From Mycolicibacter nonchromogenicus (lineage in GTDB: Bacteria > Actinomycetota > Actinomycetes > Mycobacteriales > Mycobacteriaceae): a stretch of 64,000 bases of DNA. The position numbers and the translations under genes are program-made. The notes below the pieces were generated by a model. That model was not told the DNA's origin and searched no databases. It saw only the letters and a program-made list of their open reading frames with translations. Within the stretch, counting starts at the first letter, position 1, and every line of letters begins with the position of its first letter. The stretch covers positions 1 through 64,000 of the forward strand of contig NZ_LQPI01000050.1 of assembly GCF_002101775.1 (NCBI RefSeq). The letters run 5' to 3'. Shown one piece after another: positions 27,606 to 39,417 of the stretch.

Positions 27606-30600
27606 GCACGCCGGCCCAGCGACCCGCGCGCCCCGAGCTGACCGACGCCGCAGTGGTGTCACGGTCCTGGGGGATGGCCCTGGCCACCCTGGTCAGCCGG
27701 ATCACCGGATTCATCCGGGTGGTGCTGTTGGCGGCGATCCTGGGGGCCGCCCTGTCGAGCGCCTTCTCGGTGGCCAACCAGCTGCCGAACCAGATCGCGG
27801 CCCTGGTGCTGGAGGCGACGTTCACCGCGATCTTCGTGCCGGTGCTGGCCCGAGCCGAACGCGACGACGCCGACGGCGGCGCGGCCTTCGTCCGGCGGCT
27901 GGTCACGCTGGCCACCGCATTGCTGCTGGCCACCACCGTCATCTCGGTGGCCGCGGCGCCGCTGCTGGTGCGGTTGATGCTCGGCGGCGACCCGCAGGTC
28001 AACGAACCGCTGACCATCGCGTTCGCCTACCTGCTGCTGCCGCAGGTGATCTGCTACGGACTTTCCTCGGTGTTCATGGCAATCTTGAACACCCGCAACA
28101 TCTTCGGGGCGCCGGCCTGGGCGCCGGTGGTCAACAACGTGGTGGCGATCGCCACGCTGCTGGCCTATCTGGTGGTACCGGGCGAACTGTCGGTCGACCC
28201 GGTGCGGATGGGCAACGCCAAGCTGCTGGTGCTCGGGCTGGGCACCACGGCCGGCGTCGTCGCCCAGACCGCTGTTCTGCTGGTGGCGATCCGCCGCGAG
28301 CGGATCAGCCTGCGGCCGCTGTGGGGCATCGACGAGCGCCTCAAGCGGTTCGGCACCATGGCCTCGGCGATGGTGCTCTACGTCTTGATCAGCCAGGTCG
28401 GCCTGGTGGTGACCAATCAGATCGCCAGCACCGCCGCGGCGTCCGGCCCGGCGATCTACTACTACGCCTGGCTGTTGCTGCAGCTGCCGTTCGGCATGAT
28501 CGGCGTGACGGTGCTGACCGTGGTGATGCCCCGGCTGAGCCGCAACGCCGCCGCCGGCGACGACCCCGCGGTACTGGCCGATCTGTCGCTGGCCACCCGG
28601 CTGATGATGATCACCCTGATTCCGATCGTGGCGCTGATGACCGTCGGCGGGCCGGCGATCGGCAGTGCGCTGTTCGCCTACGGCAACTTCGGCAATGTCG
28701 ACGCGGGATACCTGGGCGCGGCGGTCGCAATGTCGGCGTTCACCCTGATCCCCTACGCGATGGTGCTGCTGCAGCTGCGGGTGTTCTACGCCCGGGAGCA
28801 GCCGTGGATCCCCATCGCCATCATCGTGGTGATCACCGCGGTGAAGATCGCCGCCTCGCTGGCGGCCCCGCATCTGACCGACAACCCCGATCTGGTGGCC
28901 GCCTACCTCGGCCTGGCCAACGGACTCGGGTTCCTCGCCGGCGCGATCGTCGGGCACCTGCTGCTGCGGCGCTCGCTGCGGCCCGGGGGGCTGGTGGGCC
29001 CCGATGTGATCCGCACCGTGCTGGTGACGCTGACCGCGTCGCTGCTGGCCGCGCTGGTCGCCGAGGTCCTGGATCGAGTAACTGGCCTGCAGCTGCTGAC
29101 CGACCACGGCGCGGGGGGATCGATGCTGCGCCTGTTGGTCATGACGCTGGTGATGTTGCCGATCATCGGCGCGGTCATGGTCCGCGCCGAGGTGCCCGAG
29201 GCGCTCGCCGCACTGGCCGCGGTACGGCGACGATTCGGTGCCCGAAGCGCCCAGATCGGCATGCCCAACCCTGCTTCTCCCGATCTCGCCGTCCCGTACG
29301 CTGAGCACAACCGTTTGCCCACAGCCGGCGGGGACGTGCCGAACGGTCCCGCCGCGCACATGCCGCCGGAACGCATCTCCGGTGGCCGGACACCGAAAGG
29401 CGCGGAGGTGGCCGATATCTCTTCCGAGGGCGCCGGGTCTCGGGCCACGGCGCGATCCGTTGCTGCGCAACAGTCCCGCGGGGCTGCCGAGGCCCCCGAC
29501 CCGGCCGGCAACGAGAGCCTGCTGACACCCGGCCTGAGCATCGCCGGCGGTCGCTACCGGCTGCTGGTCCGGCACGGCGGCACCCCCGTGCTGCAGTTCT
29601 GGCAGGCGCTGGACACCGCGCTCGACCGGCAGGTCGCGCTGACGTTCGTCGACCCCAATCAGACCCTGGCCGACGACCAGCTCACCACCGTCCTGTCCCG
29701 CACCCAGCGGCTCAGCCAGATCACCCTCCCCGGTATCGCTCGGGTGCTCGATGTGGTGCGCGTCGGCGCCGGCGGGCTGGTGGTCTCCGAATGGGTGCGC
29801 GGCGCTTCGCTGCAGGAGGTGGCGGGCACCTCGCCGTCCCCGATCGGCGCAGCCCGCGCGATCCGGTCGCTGGCCGCCGCGGCCGAGGCAGCCCACCAAA
29901 GTGGTGTGGCCATGTCGATAGACCATCCGGCCCGGGTCCGGGTCAGCATCGACGGCGACGTCACCCTGGCCTTCCCCGCCACGCTGCCGGAAGCCAAGCC
30001 CGAGGACGACATCCGCGGGATCGGCGCCGCCCTGTATGCGCTGCTGGTCAACCGGTGGCCGTTGGCCGATTCCGGACCCGACGTCGGCCTGGAACCGGCG
30101 GCCCGCGACGCGGCCGGCAACCCGGTCCAGCCCGACTCGATCAACCCGGACATCCCCTTCCAGATCGCGGCGGCGGCCAGCCGCGCGATCCAGCCCGACG
30201 GCGGAATCCGCGGCGCCTCGACGTTGTCGAACCTGCTGCAGCAGGCCACCGCCCTGCACGAGCAGACCGAGCTGTTGGGCACTGTCGGTGACGATGCGCC
30301 CGCGCCTCGTCCGGCGCCGGCTCCCCCGGACGAGGAGACGCAGGCCGAGCGGCGCCGTCGGGTGCTGATAGGTCTGGGCATCGGCGGCGCCGTCATCCTG
30401 GTCGCGCTGCTGGTGCTGGCCTCGGTGCTCAACCGGATCTTCGGCGACGTCAACGGGTTGGACAAGACCGAACTGGGCTTGAGCAGTCCGTCGGCGTCAT
30501 CGCAGACGGGCACCAACGGGCCCAGTGGCAGCGTGAAACCGGTGCAGGCGACGGTCTTCTCCCCCGGCGGCGAAGCCGACCGGCCCCAGGATGCCGGGCT

Positions 30601-30976
30601 GGCCATCGACGGCAATCCGGCCACCGCCTGGTCAACCGACACCTACTCCGATCCGGTGCCTTTCCCGAACTTCAAGAACGGCGTCGGGCTGATGCTGCAA
30701 CTGCCCCAGCCCACGGTGATCGGCACCGTCACCCTCAACGTGCCCAGCACCGGCACCCGCGTGGAGCTGCGCTCCTCCCCGACGCCCAAGCCGACACGTC
30801 TGGAAGACACCACCCTGCTGGCCCCGGCCAAGTTGCTGCTGCCCGGTACCAACAAGATCACCGCCGACTCGGCGTCTCCGACGTCGAACCTGCTGGTCTG
30901 GATCTCCACGATGGGCAACACCGATGGCGAAAGCCGCACCCAGATCTCGGAGATCACCGTGCAGGGAGCGTCCTAG
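27602..30976 (+). CDS. mviN: MurJ/MviN lipid II flippase fused to a pseudokinase and extracellular domain
   Basis: 1124 aa. Residues about 15-545 are a 14-helix MurJ flippase that moves lipid II across the membrane (SRITGFIRVVLLAAILG, NTRNIFGAPAWAPVVNNVV). A linker is followed by a protein-kinase-like domain at about 635-900 that lacks HRD and DFG motifs, so it is a pseudokinase. A membrane helix lies at about 918-940 (IGLGIGGAVILVALLVLAS), then a discoidin-like extracellular domain (LAIDGNPATAWSTD). In M. tuberculosis PknB phosphorylates this pseudokinase, which then binds FhaA; the kinase operon is present in this window. The GTG overlaps the upstream stop by 4 nt. Confidence 0.95.
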   Translation: MSTPAQRPARPELTDAAVVSRSWGMALATLVSRITGFIRVVLLAAILGAALSSAFSVANQLPNQIAALVLEATFTAIFVPVLARAERDDADGGAAFVRRLVTLATALLLATTVISVAAAPLLVRLMLGGDPQVNEPLTIAFAYLLLPQVICYGLSSVFMAILNTRNIFGAPAWAPVVNNVVAIATLLAYLVVPGELSVDPVRMGNAKLLVLGLGTTAGVVAQTAVLLVAIRRERISLRPLWGIDERLKRFGTMASAMVLYVLISQVGLVVTNQIASTAAASGPAIYYYAWLLLQLPFGMIGVTVLTVVMPRLSRNAAAGDDPAVLADLSLATRLMMITLIPIVALMTVGGPAIGSALFAYGNFGNVDAGYLGAAVAMSAFTLIPYAMVLLQLRVFYAREQPWIPIAIIVVITAVKIAASLAAPHLTDNPDLVAAYLGLANGLGFLAGAIVGHLLLRRSLRPGGLVGPDVIRTVLVTLTASLLAALVAEVLDRVTGLQLLTDHGAGGSMLRLLVMTLVMLPIIGAVMVRAEVPEALAALAAVRRRFGARSAQIGMPNPASPDLAVPYAEHNRLPTAGGDVPNGPAAHMPPERISGGRTPKGAEVADISSEGAGSRATARSVAAQQSRGAAEAPDPAGNESLLTPGLSIAGGRYRLLVRHGGTPVLQFWQALDTALDRQVALTFVDPNQTLADDQLTTVLSRTQRLSQITLPGIARVLDVVRVGAGGLVVSEWVRGASLQEVAGTSPSPIGAARAIRSLAAAAEAAHQSGVAMSIDHPARVRVSIDGDVTLAFPATLPEAKPEDDIRGIGAALYALLVNRWPLADSGPDVGLEPAARDAAGNPVQPDSINPDIPFQIAAAASRAIQPDGGIRGASTLSNLLQQATALHEQTELLGTVGDDAPAPRPAPAPPDEETQAERRRRVLIGLGIGGAVILVALLVLASVLNRIFGDVNGLDKTELGLSSPSASSQTGTNGPSGSVKPVQATVFSPGGEADRPQDAGLAIDGNPATAWSTDTYSDPVPFPNFKNGVGLMLQLPQPTVIGTVTLNVPSTGTRVELRSSPTPKPTRLEDTTLLAPAKLLLPGTNKITADSASPTSNLLVWISTMGNTDGESRTQISEITVQGAS

Positions 30977-31040
30977 GCGCGCGCGACCACGCCCTGTGCA
31001 CAGCTCGTGCGGGTGAAGTGCCGGCGGGGCCACTGCTGGT

Positions 31041-31046
31041 TACTGT
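31041..31046 (+). promoter_or_regulatory. -10-like element for sigM
   Basis: TACTGT, 6 nt before the ATG at 31053; would give a leaderless housekeeping transcript. Confidence 0.35.
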
Positions 31047-31052
31047 CCGGCC

Positions 31053-31625
31053 ATGGGCCACCCGGAGCGCAGTGACGCCGAGCTGTTGGCCGCGCACGTC
31101 GCCGGTGACCGCTACGCCTTCGGCGAGCTCTATGCCCGCCACCACCGCAGGCTGCGCCGGTTGGCCCGGCTCACCACCGGATGCCCGGAGGACGCCGAGG
31201 ATGCCCTGCAGGAGGCGATGCTGTCGGCACATCGGGCGGCCGGAAATTTTCGCCACCACGCCGCGGTCGGCAGCTGGCTGCACCGGATCGTGGTCAACGC
31301 CTGCCTGGATCGATTGCGCCGCAACACGATTGCATGCATCGAACTGCTCGACACGCACGCCGTCATCGGTGATCGCACCGCCGAGGTCGAGACCTGCTTG
31401 GAGGTGCACGCGGCGTTGTCGCGGCTGCCGGTCCACCAGCGCGCCGCCGTGGTCGCCGTTGACATACAGGGCTTTTCGGTCGCCGAAGCCGCCCACGCAT
31501 TCGGGGTGGCACCGGGCACCATCAAGAGCCGCTGTGCCCGGGGCCGCGCGCGGCTGGCCGTACTGCTCGAGCGGTCCCGGCACCCCGGCGCGGCACTGCG
31601 GTCCGCCCGCCCGGTGGCCGGATAG
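31053..31625 (+). CDS. sigM: ECF sigma factor SigM
   Basis: 190 aa with region 2 (DRYAFGELYARHHRRLRRLA, EDALQEAMLSAHRA, SWLHRIVVNACLDRLRR) and region 4 (LPVHQRAAVVAVDIQGFSVAEAAHAFGVAPGTIKSRCARGRARL, read in parts). Strong match to mycobacterial SigM, which controls ESX-4/Esx and surface lipid genes and is normally restrained by the membrane anti-sigma factor encoded next. It lies 76 nt after the murJ fusion. The following partner gene is abnormal, so its regulation here may differ. Confidence 0.93.
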   Translation: MGHPERSDAELLAAHVAGDRYAFGELYARHHRRLRRLARLTTGCPEDAEDALQEAMLSAHRAAGNFRHHAAVGSWLHRIVVNACLDRLRRNTIACIELLDTHAVIGDRTAEVETCLEVHAALSRLPVHQRAAVVAVDIQGFSVAEAAHAFGVAPGTIKSRCARGRARLAVLLERSRHPGAALRSARPVAG

Positions 31626-31668
31626 CCTTGGCGACGGCGACGACACCACAGCGAGCGGAAGCGGCAAC

Positions 31669-32178
31669 ATGCCTAGCGATGAGGGCGAGAAACCGGCCCG
31701 GGCTCACACCGGGCCACCGGCGCACTCGAGCCGGCCCCTACCCCCGTTGCGTCGAGTCGCCGCCTGGGCCGGCGGCGCCGCCGCGCTGGTGGCGATCGGC
31801 GTGGGCACGGTGGCGTTGATCCGGTTTCCCGGCGACACTCCCAGCGGCCCCCGCTCCCTGGACGCCATAACGGTGGAGTCCGCGCCGACGGCGGTGCTGC
31901 CGCTGTCCGAGCCGGAGATCCTGGAGCTGTTGGACCGGCGCCCCGAGTACGGGCCGTTGACCGATCCGGCCCGCCGCAGAGGCTGTCTGGCCGGGCTGGG
32001 GTACCCCGCCTCGACACGCGTGCTGGGTGCCCGCGAGGTCACCATCAACGGTCACCCCGCGGTGGTGCTGCTGGTGCCGGACACGCCAGAGGGCACGATC
32101 ATCGCTTTGGCGGTGGCTCCGAGCTGCAGTTCCGCCGACACCGGACTGATGGCCGACACCATTGTCCGGCGCCCGTAG
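31669..32178 (+). CDS. SigM-partner membrane protein (RsmA position), lacking the anti-sigma domain
   Basis: 169 aa from the ATG at 31669. A cytoplasmic stretch of about 35 residues (MPSDEGEKPARAHTG onward), one membrane helix (VAAWAGGAAALVAIGVGTVALI) and an extracytoplasmic domain of about 105 residues with two cysteines (RGCLAGLGYPAS and APSCSSADTG). In M. tuberculosis the gene here (Rv3912, RsmA, about 254 aa) has an additional cytoplasmic N-terminal domain that binds SigM. Only 43 nt separate this start from the sigM stop and no other frame there supplies such a domain. The extracytoplasmic part is typical, so this is the RsmA relative in truncated form. Confidence 0.72.
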   Translation: MPSDEGEKPARAHTGPPAHSSRPLPPLRRVAAWAGGAAALVAIGVGTVALIRFPGDTPSGPRSLDAITVESAPTAVLPLSEPEILELLDRRPEYGPLTDPARRRGCLAGLGYPASTRVLGAREVTINGHPAVVLLVPDTPEGTIIALAVAPSCSSADTGLMADTIVRRP

Positions 32179-32208
32179 GTGCCGGCCGGGCCCGGCGATG
32201 GCGCGCGG

Positions 32209-32235
32209 GGGAACATCGCCGCCTACGCTGACGTT
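32209..32235 (+). promoter_or_regulatory. SigH-type promoter for trxB-trxA
   Basis: GGGAACA at 32209-32215, 16 nt, then CGTT at 32232-32235: an exact fit to the mycobacterial SigH consensus (GGGAAYA-N16-17-CGTT). It lies 53 nt before the trxB ATG. SigH drives the thioredoxin genes under thiol and heat stress in M. tuberculosis. Confidence 0.75.
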
Positions 32236-32288
32236 GCTAGCCCCAGTAACCACCCATCCCGAGCGGATCCGAGAGGAAATGGCACTCG

Positions 32289-33275
32289 ATGTCTGAGACA
32301 CCCTCCACCCACAACGTGATCATCATCGGTTCCGGCCCCGCCGGGTACACCGCCGCGATCTACGCTGCCCGGGCGCAACTGGCACCGCTGGTCTTCGAGG
32401 GGACCGCCTTCGGCGGCGCGCTGATGACCACCACCGAGGTGGAGAACTTCCCCGGCTTCCGCAACGGCATCATGGGTCCAGAGCTGATGGACGAAATGCG
32501 CGAGCAGGCGCTGCGGTTCGGCGCTGACCTGCGCATGGAGGACGTCGAGTCGGTTGACCTGGAGGGACCGGTCAAGACCGTGGTCACCGCGGACGGCGAG
32601 ACGTACCGGGCCCGCGCGGTCATCCTGGCCATGGGCGCCGCCGCCCGCTACCTGAACATCCCCGGTGAGCAGGAACTGCTGGGCCGCGGGGTGAGTTCGT
32701 GCGCCACCTGCGACGGGTTCTTCTTCCGCGACCAGGACATCGCGGTGATCGGCGGCGGCGACTCCGCGATGGAGGAGGCCACCTTCTTGACCCGCTTCGC
32801 GCGCAGCGTGACCCTGGTGCACCGCCGCGAAGAGTTCCGCGCCTCGAAGATCATGCTCAACCGGGCCCGCGAGAACGACAAGATCCGTTTCCTCACCAAC
32901 AGTGTCCCGGTGGCGGTGGAGGGTGAGCAGACCGTGACCGGGCTGCGGGTTCGCGACACCAAGACCGGCGCGGAGACCACCCTGCCGGTGACCGGCGTGT
33001 TCGTCGCCATCGGCCACGACCCCCGCTCGGCACTGGTGCGCGGGTCTGTCGACCTGGACCCGGACGGCTACGTGCTGGTCCAGCAGCCGAGCTCACGCAC
33101 CTCCGTGGAAGGGGTGTTCGCGGCCGGCGATCTGGTCGACCGTACCTACCGCCAGGCGATCACCGCCGCCGGCACCGGCTGCGCGGCCGCCATCGACGCC
33201 GAACGTTGGCTGGCAGAATCCGAAGACGTCACCGACGACACCGGCACCGAAACCTTGATGGGAGCACCACGATGA
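32289..33275 (+). CDS. trxB: Thioredoxin reductase
   Basis: 328 aa flavoprotein that passes electrons from NADPH to thioredoxin. FAD-binding [17 protein letters not shown] at residues about 13-29, redox-active CATC near residue 138 ([13 protein letters not shown]), NADPH-binding [12 protein letters not shown], and C-terminal FAD motif [10 protein letters not shown]. It overlaps the thioredoxin gene by ATGA. The SigH-type promoter upstream suggests induction by disulfide stress. Confidence 0.97.
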   Translation: MSETPSTHNVIIIGSGPAGYTAAIYAARAQLAPLVFEGTAFGGALMTTTEVENFPGFRNGIMGPELMDEMREQALRFGADLRMEDVESVDLEGPVKTVVTADGETYRARAVILAMGAAARYLNIPGEQELLGRGVSSCATCDGFFFRDQDIAVIGGGDSAMEEATFLTRFARSVTLVHRREEFRASKIMLNRARENDKIRFLTNSVPVAVEGEQTVTGLRVRDTKTGAETTLPVTGVFVAIGHDPRSALVRGSVDLDPDGYVLVQQPSSRTSVEGVFAAGDLVDRTYRQAITAAGTGCAAAIDAERWLAESEDVTDDTGTETLMGAPR

Positions 33276-33601
33276 CCGACCACGCCACGGTAGAAGTCAC
33301 CGACGCCACCTTCGCCGCCGACGTCCTGGCCAGCAGCAAGCCGGTGTTGGTGGACTTCTGGGCGACCTGGTGCGGCCCGTGCAAGATGGTGGCCCCGGTG
33401 CTGGAGGAGATCGCCGCCGAACAGGCTGACCAGCTGACCGTCGCCAAGCTCGACGTGGACGCCAACCCGGACACCGCGCGGGATTTCAATGTGGTCTCCA
33501 TCCCCACGTTGATCCTGTTCAAGGACGGTCAGCCGGTGAAGCGGATCGTCGGTGCCAAGGGCAAGGCGGCTCTGCTGCGCGAGCTCGCCGACGCCACGTA
33601 G
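33272..33601 (+). CDS. trxA: Thioredoxin
   Basis: 109 aa, the standard length. Active site [10 protein letters not shown], buried Asp in [10 protein letters not shown], cis-Pro loop [13 protein letters not shown]. Reduced by the TrxB encoded with a 4-nt overlap upstream. Corresponds to the M. tuberculosis protein often called TrxC. Complete and unremarkable. Confidence 0.96.
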   Translation: MTDHATVEVTDATFAADVLASSKPVLVDFWATWCGPCKMVAPVLEEIAAEQADQLTVAKLDVDANPDTARDFNVVSIPTLILFKDGQPVKRIVGAKGKAALLRELADAT

Positions 33602-33769
33602 CGATCCAGCGCACGGTTGCGGGCGCTTGTGAGCCTCGGCTCTCAGGTGCCGTTTGTGGCCTCGCCGTTTTCGAAAATTGGCCGGGGATCTGAGACAATT
33701 CTGGCTAATGTGCTGGCAACCACCAGTGACTGTTCCACTGCCACCAGCGACGACCGGAGGGCCTCAGTG

Positions 33770-34990
33770 ATGTCGGGTCGGTATCGCGGCACCGAGCAGG
33801 GCCTGCGTCGTGGCGACCGCAGCGGAGCCGTGGTGGAGATCCGGGAAGCGCTGGCCGCCCTGGGGTTGGTCGACAGCCCCGACGCAGACCTGACCACCGG
33901 CAAGCATGTGGCCCTGGACGTCTTCGACGCAGACCTGGACCAGGCGGTGCGGGCTTTTCAGCAGCAGCGGGGCCTGCTGGTGGACGGTGTGGTCGGCGAG
34001 GCCACCTACCGTGCGCTCAAGGAGGCGTCCTACCGGCTGGGCGCCCGAATACTCAATCACCAGTTCGGTGCGCCGATGTACGGCGACGACGTGGCCACCC
34101 TGCAGGCCCGCCTGCAGGATCTGGGTTTCTACACCGGTCTGGTCGACGGCTACTTCGGCATCCAGACGCATAACGCTCTGATGTCCTATCAGCGTGAGTA
34201 CGGCTTGTATGCCGACGGCATCTGCGGGCCGGAAACGTTGCGCTCCTTGAACTTCCTGGCCTCCCGGGTGACCGGCGGTTCGCCGCACGCGATCCGCGAG
34301 GAGGAACTGGTGCGCCGGTCCGGACCGCGGCTCTCCGGCAAGCGGATCGTCGTCGATCCGGGCCGTGGCGGTCCGGACCACGGGCTGATCATCCAGACGC
34401 CGTCGGGGCCGATCAGTGAAGCGGACATCTTGTGGGACTTGGCAAGTCGTCTGGAAGGCCGGATGACGGCCATCGGCATGGACACCTTCCTGTCCCGGCC
34501 CAGTGGCCGCAATCCATCGGACGCCGAGCGCGCAGCGACCGCCAACGCCGTGGGTGCTGACCTGATGATCAGCCTTCGCTGCGCCACCCACGCCAGCCCG
34601 GCGGCCAACGGAGTGGCCTCGTTCCACTTCGGCAATTCCCATGGCTCGGTGTCCACCATCGGCCGCAACCTCGCGGACTTCATCCAGCGAGAGATCGTGG
34701 CCCGCACCGGATTACAGGACTGCCGGGCGCACGGCCGGACTTGGGACCTGTTGCGTCTGACCCGGATGCCCACCGTCGAGGTCGACGTCGGTTACATCAC
34801 CAGCCCGCATGACTGCGCGGTGTTGGCCTCCCCCGCCAGCCGTGACGCCATCGCCGAGGGCATGCTCGCCGCGGTCAAGCGGCTGTACCTGCTCGGCAAG
34901 AACGACCGGCCCACCGGAACCTTCACCTTCGCCGAACTGCTGGCCCACGAGCTGTCGGTCGAGCGGACCGGCCAGCTCGGCGGTTCCTGA
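33770..34990 (+). CDS. cwlM: CwlM, amidase-like regulator of peptidoglycan precursor synthesis
   Basis: 406 aa, the length of M. tuberculosis CwlM. Two N-terminal peptidoglycan-binding-1 repeats (QAVRAFQQQRGLLVDGVVGEATY and DVATLQARLQDLGFYTGLVDGYFG, read in parts), then an N-acetylmuramoyl-L-alanine amidase-3 fold from about residue 190 (VVDPGRGGPDHG, SLRCATHAS). There is no signal peptide: CwlM acts in the cytoplasm, where PknB phosphorylates it and it stimulates MurA and touches MurJ. The ATG follows a CGGAGG. It converges on the acetyltransferase gene 6 nt away. Confidence 0.95.
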   Translation: MSGRYRGTEQGLRRGDRSGAVVEIREALAALGLVDSPDADLTTGKHVALDVFDADLDQAVRAFQQQRGLLVDGVVGEATYRALKEASYRLGARILNHQFGAPMYGDDVATLQARLQDLGFYTGLVDGYFGIQTHNALMSYQREYGLYADGICGPETLRSLNFLASRVTGGSPHAIREEELVRRSGPRLSGKRIVVDPGRGGPDHGLIIQTPSGPISEADILWDLASRLEGRMTAIGMDTFLSRPSGRNPSDAERAATANAVGADLMISLRCATHASPAANGVASFHFGNSHGSVSTIGRNLADFIQREIVARTGLQDCRAHGRTWDLLRLTRMPTVEVDVGYITSPHDCAVLASPASRDAIAEGMLAAVKRLYLLGKNDRPTGTFTFAELLAHELSVERTGQLGGS

Positions 34991-34996
34991 CCGTAC

Positions 34997-35740
34997 TCAA
35001 GCGGTCGCGGAGCCCGATCCCCCGGGCAGACCGGCCCCAATCGGTTGCTCCAGCCGCGAGCTCTCCAGCAGACGCTCCAGCGCAGCCTCCACTTCAGCCT
35101 TCCACCCCAGGCCCTTGTCGAGTTCCAGGCGCAGTCGCGGGAAGTACTGGTGCGGCGCCACCACCGTGAACCCGACGTCGGTCAAGAAGTCGGCCTCGAT
35201 GATGCAGTGCTCCACCGAGCAGTCGCCGACCGCCTCCAGCACCGGCGCGACATCGGGCGGAACCGTGCTCATATCGAGTAGTTCGGAGACCGCCGGCGTG
35301 CGGCCGAAGGCCTCGAGTGCCCGAACGCCACGGCGCATCAACTCCTCGACCACCCGCGCGATCAGTTCCCGTGGCAACCCGTCGGCCATCGGAGCCGGAT
35401 CGACCCCGATCGACGTCAGCAGCACCGCGTCGGCCGAGACCGGCCCGGTGGGAAACCGGTGTGCCCGCGGCACCGCCCGCGGGGGTGCGTAGAGCACGTA
35501 GCCCAGACACGGTGGATCCCCGACTCCCCGCGTGGCGCTCGACGGGGTGGCGAACTGACCGCAGGTCCCCCACTCCAGCATCACCATCGACAGCCAGGCT
35601 TCCTTGTCGAACTCCGGATCGGAGAGGTGATCGTCGTGGCCGAGGGTTGCCGGATCGACCTCCCAGAAGACACAGCGGCGTGCGTGCTTGGGAAGCTGCT
35701 CGAAATCCTCGAGCTTCAGCGGTGCGATTCGGACAGACAC
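34997..35740 (-). CDS. Acetyltransferase-like protein (Rv3916c family)
   Basis: 247 aa. GNAT-like features are modest: VSVRIAPLKLEDFEQLPKHARRCVFWE at the start and a mid-section ADAVLLTSIGVDPAPMADGLPRELI followed by VEELMRRGVRALEAFG, resembling strands 4-5 of the fold. The R/Q-x-x-G-x-A acetyl-CoA loop is not clear. Substrate unknown. The GTG at 35740 follows GGGAG; a TATTCT at 35787-35792 on the minus strand is a candidate -10. Convergent with cwlM. Confidence 0.8.
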   Translation of the reverse strand: MSVRIAPLKLEDFEQLPKHARRCVFWEVDPATLGHDDHLSDPEFDKEAWLSMVMLEWGTCGQFATPSSATRGVGDPPCLGYVLYAPPRAVPRAHRFPTGPVSADAVLLTSIGVDPAPMADGLPRELIARVVEELMRRGVRALEAFGRTPAVSELLDMSTVPPDVAPVLEAVGDCSVEHCIIEADFLTDVGFTVVAPHQYFPRLRLELDKGLGWKAEVEAALERLLESSRLEQPIGAGLPGGSGSATA

Positions 35741-35902
35741 TGGACTCCCGGTCTCAACCCGTGCTGCCGCCGACGACAGCCCCTTAAGAATAGGAGGGTC
35801 ACGCCGCCCGATGCCACCCGCGGCACCGTTCGGTGGGTCGGCTCCTCCGAAAATTGAAAACTGGTGTTGGTCAACATGTTTGGGTTCCACCACCGATCCC
35901 GG

Positions 35903-35925
35903 GTCACCAAACCGTCACAGTGACG
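35903..35925. repeat. GTCAC direct repeat overlapping a short palindrome, between parB and the acetyltransferase gene
   Basis: GTCAC at 35903-35907 and again at 35914-35918 (11-bp step), the second forming CGTCAC-A-GTGACG (35913-35925). Direct GTCAC repeats with an 11-bp step resemble sites for MtrA/PhoP response regulators. Significance unproven. Confidence 0.3.
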
Positions 35926-35963
35926 TAACGGGCCGGTGGCCCAGGACCTGGGCGAACAACGCC

Positions 35964-36962
35964 TCAGGAAGTTGTCGAGTTCATCATCGCGACGATGCGC
36001 TGCAGATCGTCGACCGAGCCGAATTCGACGACGATCTTGCCCTTGCGCTTGCCCAGACTGACCGTCACACGGGTGTCGAAGGTGGTCGACAACCGCTCCG
36101 CGATGTCCTGCAGACCCGGCATCTGGATCGGCTTGCGCCGCGGCGCGACCGGCGTGGGGGTGCCTGCCCGGTTGGCGAGAGTGACCGCCTCCTCGGTGGC
36201 GCGCACCGACAACCCCTCGGCCACGATCCGCGCCGCGAGCTCCTCCTGCGCCTCAGGTCCGGCCTCCAGCGACAGCAGCGCGCGGGCATGGCCTGCCGAC
36301 AACACCCCCGCGGCGACCCTGCGCTGCACGGCGATCGGCAGTCGCAGCAACCGGATCATGTTGGTGACCAACGGGCGAGAACGCCCGATGCGGGTGGCCA
36401 GTTCCTCGTGGGTGACCCCGAACTCGTCCAGCAGCTGCTGATATGCGGCGGCCTCTTCCAGGGGGTTGAGCTGGACGCGGTGGATGTTCTCCAGCAGCGC
36501 GTCGCGCAGCAGATTGTCGTCCTCGGTCTCCCGAACGATCGCCGGAATGGTCTCCAGGCCGGCCTGTTGGGAAGCACGCCAACGCCGCTCCCCCATGACC
36601 AACTGATACCGCGACGTGCCCGGTATGGCCCGCACCACGATGGGCTGCATCAGGCCGAATTCCCGGATCGAATGCACCAGCTCGGCCAGCGCCTCGTCGT
36701 CGAAGACCTGGCGAGGCTGGCGGGGGTTGGGCTCGATGTCGGCCGGTCTGATCTCGCGGTACACCGCGCCCACGTCCGGGGTGGCCGGCGGTGCGGCACT
36801 GCCCATGCCACCCAGCACTACATCGGCGGCGGCATCGCCCATGCGCGGGCCGATGCCGGCACCGCGGTCGCTCTGGCTGTCGTTCCCCTCCCCTGGCCCG
36901 GTCGGGATCAGCGAGGCCAAGCCGCGGCCCAAGCCGCCCTTCCTACGCGACGGTCCGGTCAT
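35964..36962 (-). CDS. parB: Chromosome-partitioning protein ParB
   Basis: 332 aa CTPase/DNA clamp that loads at parS and spreads. The ParB/Srx domain has the motifs [29 protein letters not shown] and [20 protein letters not shown] helix-turn-helix follows ([26 protein letters not shown], read in parts) and a C-terminal dimerisation segment ending [15 protein letters not shown]. The N-terminus [12 protein letters not shown] is the usual ParA-stimulating sequence. The ATG is at 36962, 43 nt after parA. Confidence 0.97.
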   Translation of the reverse strand: MTGPSRRKGGLGRGLASLIPTGPGEGNDSQSDRGAGIGPRMGDAAADVVLGGMGSAAPPATPDVGAVYREIRPADIEPNPRQPRQVFDDEALAELVHSIREFGLMQPIVVRAIPGTSRYQLVMGERRWRASQQAGLETIPAIVRETEDDNLLRDALLENIHRVQLNPLEEAAAYQQLLDEFGVTHEELATRIGRSRPLVTNMIRLLRLPIAVQRRVAAGVLSAGHARALLSLEAGPEAQEELAARIVAEGLSVRATEEAVTLANRAGTPTPVAPRRKPIQMPGLQDIAERLSTTFDTRVTVSLGKRKGKIVVEFGSVDDLQRIVAMMNSTTS

Positions 36963-37005
36963 GTGTGGCGCTCCTGTTCTTCTCCGGGTCGTCGTACATC
37001 GGCGG

Positions 37006-39363
<2,358 letters not shown>

Positions 39364-39417
39364 GTCGTCTCCCTCTGTGCCCGGCGGCTCGCGCGCCGGT
39401 TGGCTTGTCGCGGTACG

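Noticed and set aside
27659..30259. 866-codon open frame opposite the murJ fusion
   Set aside because: Arg/Gln/His-rich antisense frame without homology; the plus-strand protein is clearly real.
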